From CAZTLE01 sp964614415 (GTDB lineage Bacteria; Bacteroidota; Bacteroidia; Flavobacteriales; Flavobacteriaceae): a DNA stretch of 9,385 nucleotides. Both the position numbers and the translations under genes were made by a program. Positions within the stretch are counted from its first letter, which is position 1. Each line of letters opens with the position of its first letter. The stretch spans positions 1 to 9,385 of the forward strand of contig CAZTLE010000162.1 of assembly GCA_964614415.1 (NCBI GenBank), in the 5' to 3' direction. The notes beneath the pieces are model-generated. The model was not told the origin of the DNA. It worked only from the letters and a program-made list of their open reading frames with translations, and did not search any database. Positions 1-6,700 of the stretch are shown in pieces.

Positions 1-34
1 TCACAATTGTATTCTTCCTCTCATAACCAAACAA

Positions 35-1219
35 ATGATAGGTATGAGACGGATAATTACACTTTTGATTCTCGCTGGGGTTCTCACCTCATGCAGTAGC
101 GTGAAACGAAATGAAAAGTTCCTCGCTGCCGGAAATTACGACAAGGCAATAGAGTTTGCCGCTAAGAAACTTCAGAAAAACAACTCGCGAAGCGAAGCCC
201 ACATCGTTATGCTTGAAGAAGCTTACGGGAAGGTTGTGGATCGTGATACCCGACGGGTTACATTTCTCAAAAAACAGGGGCAAGGTGCCGAAAAGGAGTT
301 GTATTACCTCTACCTGACCTTGGAAGATCGTCAGAACTTTCTAAGGCCACTGCTTCCTGTATATAGCGAATCACTCGGCAGAAATATCAGCATTCCGCTG
401 GTGGATTACAGTAACGACATTTTGATCGCCAGAGATAACTATGCACAGGCTTTATATACGGAAGCCAGGCAACTGATGGGCACAGATCAGAAAAACTCAT
501 ACCGAAGAGCGTATGGCGTTCTTAGTGAACTGGAAAACGTGGTTGCGAATTACAGAGACGCACGACGTATGAAAGAAGACGCCCATTTTCTGGGGACCGA
601 TTTCGTCTACGTGACCCTTAATAACAGAAGTAATGTGATCATCCCCAGACCTTTGGAGCAGGACCTGTTAAGTTTCAGTACCTATGGCCTGGATAACTTT
701 TGGACTGAATATCACAGCCGAAGGAACAACGAGATCGACTATGATTACGGAATCGCATTAAACTTTAGAAACATACAGATCTCTCCCGAGCAGATTTTCG
801 AACGGGAAATTGTACGGACTAAGAGAATTAAGGACGGATGGACCTACAAACGAGACCGAAGAGGAGACTACGTGCTGGACAGTCTCGGAAATCGAATTAA
901 GATTGATACCTACATAAAGGTAAGAGCTGTTGTAACGATTACCGAGCAGGCCAAGGCCGTAGCCGTTGGAGGAAATGTAGCCTACAGAGACCTGATAAGA
1001 AGGCAGGATATTGATAATCATCCATTGGCTACCGAATTCATCTTTGAGAATGTCTTTGCAAACTACAGAGGAGACGAAAGAGCGTTGACCGAGGAAGATT
1101 TGATACTGCTTGATAACATATTCATTCCTTTTCCCAGTGATGCGCAAATGGTGCTTGACGCAGGTGAAGACATTAAATATCGATTGAAAGATATACTGAA
1201 GAATAGCTCCAGACCTTAA
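35..1219 (+). CDS. Putative lipoprotein of unknown function with TPR-like N-terminal half
   Basis: The 394-residue product starts with a short basic and hydrophobic signal (MRRIITLLILAGVLTSC) ending in a lipobox, LTS|C, so Cys20 is the predicted lipidated residue. It should sit on the periplasmic face of the inner or outer membrane. Residues about 24-185 are mostly helical and look like degenerate TPR-type helical pairs (FLAAGNYDKAIEFAAKKL is the clearest). The C-terminal half (about 186-385) is richer in beta-type sequence and aromatic, Arg and Asp residues, for example around DGWTYKRDRRGDY (268-279). I recognise no catalytic motif and give no function. Two ATGs are possible, at 35 and 44; the second gives a more compact signal peptide, while the first has the A-rich upstream context (AAACAA) common in Bacteroidota. 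No promoter can be judged because only 34 bases precede it. The stop is two bases from a strong terminator, so this is a single gene or the last of an operon. Confidence 0.85.
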   Translation: MIGMRRIITLLILAGVLTSCSSVKRNEKFLAAGNYDKAIEFAAKKLQKNNSRSEAHIVMLEEAYGKVVDRDTRRVTFLKKQGQGAEKELYYLYLTLEDRQNFLRPLLPVYSESLGRNISIPLVDYSNDILIARDNYAQALYTEARQLMGTDQKNSYRRAYGVLSELENVVANYRDARRMKEDAHFLGTDFVYVTLNNRSNVIIPRPLEQDLLSFSTYGLDNFWTEYHSRRNNEIDYDYGIALNFRNIQISPEQIFEREIVRTKRIKDGWTYKRDRRGDYVLDSLGNRIKIDTYIKVRAVVTITEQAKAVAVGGNVAYRDLIRRQDIDNHPLATEFIFENVFANYRGDERALTEEDLILLDNIFIPFPSDAQMVLDAGEDIKYRLKDILKNSSRP

Positions 1220-1220
1220 G

Positions 1221-1250
1221 AAAAACGCGGCGTAAAGCCGCGTTTTTTTT
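1221..1250. terminator. Bidirectional intrinsic terminator between convergent genes
   Basis: A perfect CGCGGC/GCCGCG stem (1226-1231 with 1237-1242) encloses a GTAAA loop. It is flanked by five A on the left and eight T on the right, so the stem extends by A-T pairs and a U-tract is made on either strand. It fills nearly all of the 33 bases between the TAA of the upstream lipoprotein gene and the TAA of the convergent hydrolase gene, and probably terminates both. Confidence 0.9.
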
Positions 1251-1252
1251 AT

Positions 1253-2341
1253 TTAGGGTGTGTTTCTGAAGATATCCAGGGCTGGAAATAATTCTACCGA
1301 AGTACGCACCACCTCATTCCAGGTACCCGAAGTGTTGGTCATCACTACAATTGCGGCCTCCCGTTCGGGGAAGATCATTAACTGACTTGAAGTTCCTGTT
1401 TGCCCTCCGGAGTGCCCGAGAACGAATCCGTATTTCGGATTGGGCCCGTATAAATACCAACCCATACCATAGGGATTACCGTCATTGGTAACTTCCGGGG
1501 CTTCCATCATCAGTTTCAGACTCTCAGCTGAAATAAGCTTGTGTGAAACGACTCCATGACCAAACTTCAATATATCCGTGGTGGTCGAATAGAACCCGCC
1601 GGCCGGAATCCGATTGCTTAGGTTATTGACTTTTTTAACGGCTTTCACCTTGCCGTTACCCGATCGGTGGTAAAAAGTTGTTTGTTCTTTTGCAGGTTGT
1701 CCAAAGGTCTCAACACCCGTATTTTCCATCCCGCAAACGTCCCAAATATTCGTTTTCATATAAGTTTCATAATCCAGCCCGGACACGACCTCTATGATCC
1801 TGCCAAGCACCACGTAGCCATAGCTGGAATATACGAACACCTCTCCTGGTATCCCGGCCAGCTTCCTGTCTTTAAACACATTCATGGCGTCGGACAATGT
1901 CGGATAATTTTCACGTGATTCGATCTCCTTCCCATTTTTGTAGTGCTTAATACCTGAGTTATGATGCAGTAAATGGCGAATGGTAATGGTGCCTTCCGGT
2001 TTCTCGGGGAATTCCGGCAGGTATTTTTGAATGGGGTCGTCCAGACCCACAAGGCCTTTCTCAAATAACTGCAAAACAGCCACGGCTGTCATAGGTTTGG
2101 CAATTGAGGCTGTACGCACAACCGTCTCATCTTTGAACGGGGTTCCTGATTTTACTTCAGAATAACCAATTGTTTCTGACCAAACCACCTCCCCGGAGAT
2201 TATTACTCCGGCACTACCCCCTATTACTATCTCATCATTAGTGAGTCGCTCAAACGCATGGTTCAAATCTTCAGGGGAGCTGGCCTGACCAAACAGCGCT
2301 AAAGGGAAAACAAAACATATAATAACACTAAGGATTCGCAT
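1253..2341 (-). CDS. Secreted serine hydrolase, beta-lactamase/LACTB-like (class C fold)
   Basis: The 362-residue protein belongs to the beta-lactamase-related serine hydrolase family (PF00144: class C beta-lactamases, D-Ala carboxypeptidases, esterases, LACTB). A signal peptide (MRILSVIICFVFPLALFGQA) sends it to the periplasm or outside. The S-x-x-K motif is SIAK (Ser79 nucleophile, Lys82). The second motif is Y171-S-S rather than the Y-x-N of true class C beta-lactamases, and the third, usually KTG, is H310-S-G-G. The Y-S-[ST] plus H-[ST]-G-G combination resembles LACTB-type peptidases more than antibiotic-hydrolysing enzymes, so resistance should not be assumed; the substrate is unknown. 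The ATG has an unusually good Shine-Dalgarno for this phylum (GGAG at 2349-2346, five bases upstream). It lies 111 bases after the AraC-type regulator gene on the same strand, so it may be cotranscribed with it or be its target. I found no clear TAnnTTTG box in the gap. Confidence 0.93.
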   Translation of the reverse strand: MRILSVIICFVFPLALFGQASSPEDLNHAFERLTNDEIVIGGSAGVIISGEVVWSETIGYSEVKSGTPFKDETVVRTASIAKPMTAVAVLQLFEKGLVGLDDPIQKYLPEFPEKPEGTITIRHLLHHNSGIKHYKNGKEIESRENYPTLSDAMNVFKDRKLAGIPGEVFVYSSYGYVVLGRIIEVVSGLDYETYMKTNIWDVCGMENTGVETFGQPAKEQTTFYHRSGNGKVKAVKKVNNLSNRIPAGGFYSTTTDILKFGHGVVSHKLISAESLKLMMEAPEVTNDGNPYGMGWYLYGPNPKYGFVLGHSGGQTGTSSQLMIFPEREAAIVVMTNTSGTWNEVVRTSVELFPALDIFRNTP

Positions 2342-2419
2342 GATTCTCCATTTTTGAAATTCAATGATCCAAAACTGATCAATAATTCGAAACCCCGGGT
2401 AAAAAAACAGTTGGAATTT

Positions 2420-2440
2420 GCTTCAAATTATGATTTGAGC
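2420..2440. promoter_or_regulatory. Imperfect inverted repeat, possible operator upstream of the hydrolase gene
   Basis: TCAAAT (2423-2428) and ATTTGA (2433-2438) form a 6-bp dyad around TATG. With one unpaired T at 2422 it extends by a GC pair on each side. It sits just after the stop codon of the AraC-type gene and 80-100 bases before the hydrolase start. There is no U-tract, so it is not a standard terminator; an operator role is only a guess. Confidence 0.3.
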
Positions 2441-2452
2441 AAAAGAAACAAC

Positions 2453-3250
2453 TCAGGAAAGACTCTTCAGGTATTGAGATGGGCTTTGATCCATGAACTT
2501 CCTGAACGCCCTGTTGAAGGTGGCTGTAGAGTTGAAGCCAACAGATTCCCCCAACGCGGATAAAGTGATAGTCCGATGCTCGCCGGCTTTCATTTTCTTT
2601 ACGATTTCCTCGATCCTTATCTTATTAACGAAGTCGTTGAAGTTAAGTTCATATCCATGGTTCACAATTTTGCTCACTACCGAAGTGTTGGTATTCAAAA
2701 GCCGGGCGGTGTCCTTTAAGGTGATTTCCGGACTCAAAAAAGTGCCTTCAGCAATAAGAAGTTCCATCTTCGACTTCCATTCTTTAAGATCTGAACTCGA
2801 TAAAGATTGCTTTCGCTCCCGGGTTATGGCAAACTTCGTGACAGCCCAGCGCGACCCTACTAAAATGGGTAAAATAATGAACAGAGTTGGCAGAAATACC
2901 TGCAAGGAAAACCTGGCAAAACTAAACTCTCCATTCATCCAGTCGGATTTGTAATACGCATAACACAAACCAAAGCAAAGTGCGGCATACAGAAGAATGA
3001 TGGCGGTTTCATTGAAAATATTCCAACTCTTGCTTCTCCCGTACCATAGTAACTGCACCACACTAATTACCACATAGGAAAACAGGCATACAATTCCGTA
3101 TCCGGGAAGAAGAATGAAGCGCACCTTCATAGAAAGGTCTTCCACGTCGAAGGGACCAATAAAAATCAGAAAGAAAACCAGCCACAAAGCCGTAAAAAGG
3201 CCTACGAAGAAATGTAACCTGAAAGAAGGGACAAAGGGAACCTTAATCAT
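2453..3250 (-). CDS. Membrane-anchored AraC-family transcriptional regulator
   Basis: The roughly 265-residue protein has four strongly hydrophobic segments in its first half (about residues 11-32, 43-68, 81-101 and 112-136), a basic linker (ITRERKQ), then an AraC/XylS DNA-binding domain. The first helix-turn-helix is around 173-220 (SPEITLKDTARLLNTNTSVV, then NFNDFVNKIRIEE). The second is around 228-263 and carries the family signature (LGESVGFNSTATFNRAFRKF, then SPSQYLK). The DNA-binding part is thus cytoplasmic and attached to an integral membrane sensor, a one-component layout seen in Bacteroidota. No periplasmic sensor domain of any size is present, so the signal may be membrane-borne. 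I chose the ATG at 3250; an in-frame GTG at 3256 adds only two residues. The gene begins 36 bases after the end of the bacilliredoxin gene and probably shares its transcript. The downstream hydrolase gene is the obvious candidate target. Confidence 0.9.
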   Translation of the reverse strand: MIKVPFVPSFRLHFFVGLFTALWLVFFLIFIGPFDVEDLSMKVRFILLPGYGIVCLFSYVVISVVQLLWYGRSKSWNIFNETAIILLYAALCFGLCYAYYKSDWMNGEFSFARFSLQVFLPTLFIILPILVGSRWAVTKFAITRERKQSLSSSDLKEWKSKMELLIAEGTFLSPEITLKDTARLLNTNTSVVSKIVNHGYELNFNDFVNKIRIEEIVKKMKAGEHRTITLSALGESVGFNSTATFNRAFRKFMDQSPSQYLKSLS

Positions 3251-3286
3251 GGTCACAAGGTATTCAAAATCCGGGGGAAAAGATGA

Positions 3287-3676
3287 TCAAACAAAATTAT
3301 GCAATTCTGCCGCTCGTATGCCATGATGAGAGGCATGTGCCACAGCTACACCATTATGGACCACGATAAGTTGAGGGCTTTCGTGCCACACCTGAAAGCG
3401 TGTTCCAATGGCATCGGAAATGTCGCGATAAGACAATAGATCCAGGTAATACAGATCCATTTTATCTTCCGGAACGTCGTAACTGCCTTCAAACTGACGA
3501 AGGACCATTCTGCTTATACCGCATCGGGTGGAGTGTTTAAAAATAGCAACGGGTCTTGTACCCGACGTTTTGGTAATATCGTCCAGTTGCTCCAGGCTAT
3601 GCAGTCGCTTCCACGGTACTGCATTCTTAGCGCCGGATTCATCCTCGTTCGATTTCAGAAAATCAAAAAAACCCAT
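3287..3676 (-). CDS. ytxJ: YtxJ-like monothiol bacilliredoxin
   Basis: The 129-residue cytoplasmic protein has a thioredoxin-like fold matching the YtxJ family (DUF2847), described as a bacillithiol-system redox protein. The diagnostic segment is FKHSTRCGIS, with Cys52 in a C-G-I-S active site, and a cis-proline region follows (HESPQLIVV, Pro101). Cys52 is the only cysteine, so the protein is monothiol and would reduce bacillithiolated proteins by accepting the thiol rather than by an internal disulfide. This implies that the host makes bacillithiol, which is known for many Bacteroidota; no biosynthesis gene is in the window. A -7 box (TAACTTTG) lies about 15 bases before the ATG, so this gene is likely first in a transcript that continues into the AraC-type regulator 36 bases downstream. 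The length is usual for the family. Family assignment is firm; the gene symbol follows the Bacillus name. Confidence 0.9.
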   Translation of the reverse strand: MGFFDFLKSNEDESGAKNAVPWKRLHSLEQLDDITKTSGTRPVAIFKHSTRCGISRMVLRQFEGSYDVPEDKMDLYYLDLLSYRDISDAIGTRFQVWHESPQLIVVHNGVAVAHASHHGIRAAELHNFV

Positions 3677-3691
3677 GTATTTTGTTTTTTA

Positions 3692-3699
3692 CAAAGTTA
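3692..3699 (-). promoter_or_regulatory. Bacteroidota-type -7 promoter box for the ytxJ-like gene
   Basis: On the minus strand the box reads TAACTTTG, an exact match to the TAnnTTTG -7 consensus of Bacteroidota housekeeping promoters. It ends 15 bases before the ATG at 3676, predicting a very short leader. A good -33 TTTG is not evident; the expected position falls in the T-rich tract that also serves as the U-run of the neighbouring terminator. Confidence 0.5.
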
Positions 3700-3713
3700 G
3701 GGATTCCATTCTG

Positions 3714-3753
3714 AAAAAAAGAAAGCCGCCCGACCCCAAATCGAGCAGCTTTC
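3714..3753 (-). terminator. Strong intrinsic terminator of the fibre-protein gene
   Basis: A 13-bp stem (3741-3753 with 3721-3733, two G-U pairs, no bulge) closes a 7-base loop. On the minus strand it is followed by seven T (3720-3714). It begins 27 bases past the TAG of the fibre gene and separates that gene from the next operon on the same strand. Confidence 0.9.
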
Positions 3754-3780
3754 AACCTAAAACTAGCATCAGTTTAGCAC

Positions 3781-6700
3781 CTAATCAACTAGCATCTCTA
3801 ACTTCTTAATACGGTCCTCCAGTTTCTTAAGTCGGTTAAGTTCCTGTTGCTGTTCTTTAATGAGTTCCTGTTGTTCTTTCATTCCTTCAATTAACAGCGG
3901 AATAATACCTGCGTAGTGCACAAAATATTCTCCGTTGTCGTTTGTTTGTACGGCTTCCGGCAGCACCTGTGCCAGTTCCTGGGCAATAACACCGCTCGAT
4001 TGTACCGGTATGCTTCCCTTGCTTCGTTCGGATGGACGCAATTTGTATTGGTAGGTATACCCATTGAGTTGCGAGATCTTTTGAGAGGCATTGGTTATGG
4101 GTTTTATATTCTGCTTCTTGTTCCGGTCCGAAACCTGCACGAATTGTCCCAGGTTGTCCACGTAAGCGATCTCGGCTGAGTTATTGTAAGGATCTCCGTC
4201 ATTATCTGTCCACGAATCTTCGTCCAGGAAGCGAATCATTCGACCGCTATCTGCCGGCGCCCAAACCGTCACGAAATCACGATCACCATAGATTCCGGAA
4301 TTCTCGAACGCCCCTTCCCGGGAAGAAAGCATCCAGGAATCGATCTCATCCCCAAAATCGAGGTTGTTATCCGACCCATGACTGAAGTTGTCATCATTCC
4401 GCAATTGGAGGGCATCGGTCACCCCGGACAGTACCGTCACTATTCCATTGTTTTCAATGCGCATGCGTTCCGAACCTGCCGTATCAAAACGAATGGTGTC
4501 ATCGTCTGCTCCCTCTTCCACCTGCACCATAGTATCTCCGTCAAGATCAGCCAGGTCTGTGTTTGCCGGTGTGGCCCAGGTCACATTCCCGCTGCCATCG
4601 GTTTGCATGATCTGACCATTGGTTCCCCTGCTGGCGGGAAGAATGTAATTGTTTGAGGTCGTGGTCCCAATAGAAACGCTACCCAGAAAGTACGCGGCAA
4701 AACTGCCGCTTCGCAGTACATTGGCATAAAACCCGTAGTGTGTTCCGGCATTTACATTGTTGGGAATGTTTACAAAACTTCCAAAAACATTCGAGGTGGC
4801 TGTAGACCCGTTCGCGACAAACGTGGTGAAGTTTCCGTAGTTCACTCCGGAACCCACCTGCAACGAACTACGCACTCCATACGCAATACCCGCTCCTGTG
4901 CTTATAATATTGTTGTTTGTACCGATCAATTGTCCGTCACCTGAAGTAGTCAATGTATTTTGAGTTCCCTCAAGATTTCCATCTGTACCGTTCCCAATAA
5001 GATTCTGGATTCCCGTCACATTTTGTTGCGTACCTAGTCCCTGTACATTGTTGGAAATACCATAAGCGGATCCATTGGTTGCATTGGCAGTCGTTGACAA
5101 TGTTGCCGTGTATACAGTAGAGTTATTGACGATATTAGTCATGGTGGCACTCATGGCTCTTTGATGGGCAGAAGTCACAATTTCAAGTGGGTAGGAGGCC
5201 GAGTTCGAGCCAATTCCCACATTTCCCTGTCGGCTTATATCTCCGGTGACCATTGTTGGTGCGTTTCCGGAACTAACCTCTCTCCAGGCCGGAGATGTAT
5301 CGGTAGACGTAGGAAGGGTGTTCCAACTCACATTCCCTGAGCCATCGGTTTGCATCACCTGCCCATTGGTGCCACGACTCGCCGGCAAGGTGTATGTATT
5401 GGTCGTACCGGTCCCAATGGCAACTCCTCCCAGGAAATAGCCTGCAAAACTTCCTGCCTTTCTGGCATCGGAATACACACCATAATGCGTTCCTCCGGAA
5501 CCCGGTGATATTTCGCTGTACAGTCCATATTTGGCTCCGGAACCTGTTCCCTGGATGAAATTGTGGGTACCATAATGTATTCCTGTCCCATTCCCTGTGA
5601 GCTGATTGGCCGTACCATAATGCACAGCATTGCCTGAGTTGTCGATAAGATTGCGCACACCAAACTGAAACCCCGTACCCGCAGCAGTAAGCCAATTGTA
5701 CGTACCGTAATGCGTCCCGGATCCCGAACCCGCCAGTGTATTCGAGGCACCATAATGATCTCCATTCCCTGAAGACGATATGGACGTATTAATCCCCCTG
5801 TGTGAACCCCCTCCTGTCCCAAATATATTATTATTGAAACCATAGTGAAATCCTGATCCGTTGGCAGTTATCTGGTTGGCGACACCCACGTGAAATCCAC
5901 TGCCCGAATTGTCAATATTATTGTATACACCATATTGTTCTCCCGATCCGTTACTGGCAATGCTATTGTATGTCCCGTAGTGAGTGCTGCTACCTGAATT
6001 ATTGATATAATTACTTGTACCATACTGTGGACCGGTACTACTATTTACGATTACATTAGATGTACCCACCCCTATTCCTGTACCACCTCCGCTAATAGCG
6101 TTCCAGGTTCCGGTGTTCAAAGAGCTACCGCTAGCGGTTAAATTGTTTCGGGTTCCGGTCTGTGCCCCGCTGCCATTTCCTCCAAGTGCATTGAGAACAC
6201 CGGTGTGATCGCCACTTCCAGTATTCGTAATTGAATTGTAAGATGCATATTGTAAACCGGTTCCTGCTCCCGCCAGTGAATTAAAAGCTCCGTAATGAGT
6301 ACCAGACCCGCTTCCATTCAATGTCGCATGGTATCCATAGTGAATTGCATTCCCGGAATTGGATATGTTGGTTTGCACTCCATATTGAATCCCTGGGCCG
6401 GAACCACTTAGACTGTTGAGAACTCCGACATGAGCTCCTAAGCCACTCCCGCTAAGGCTATTCCATATACCTGTATGTAGTGAATCTCCCGAATTGGAGA
6501 TATTGGATCGCATGCCGATTTGAGCCCCGGTTCCCGATCCGCTTAAATTACTAAGCACACCCGTATGATCTCCTGAACCGGAATTATTTATGGTATTATA
6601 CACCCCATACTGGGAGCCATTCCCGGTTCCCCCCAGGACCGATGAGGCCCCGTAGTGGATGCCACTTCCAGATCCGCTTAGAATATTGGAAACCCCATAA

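Noticed and set aside
758..1147. Open frame of 129 codons on the minus strand within the lipoprotein gene
   Set aside because: It is antisense to a gene with a clear lipobox and terminator; no promoter, ribosome site or family resemblance is visible.
2493..2954. Open frame of 153 codons on the plus strand
   Set aside because: It is the complement of the AraC-type DNA-binding domain, with no start signal or recognisable protein features.
3781..3900. T9SS C-terminal sorting domain on the fibre protein
   Set aside because: The C-terminus is a charged coiled coil following an S74 domain, without the glycine-rich beta motifs and terminal basic residues of type A or B sorting domains.
5273..5843. 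Overlapping open frames in another frame of the minus strand within the fibre gene
   Set aside because: They are out-of-frame readings of the repeat array; the Trp/Arg/Cys-rich products are typical shadows of Gly/Ser/Asn-rich coding sequence.
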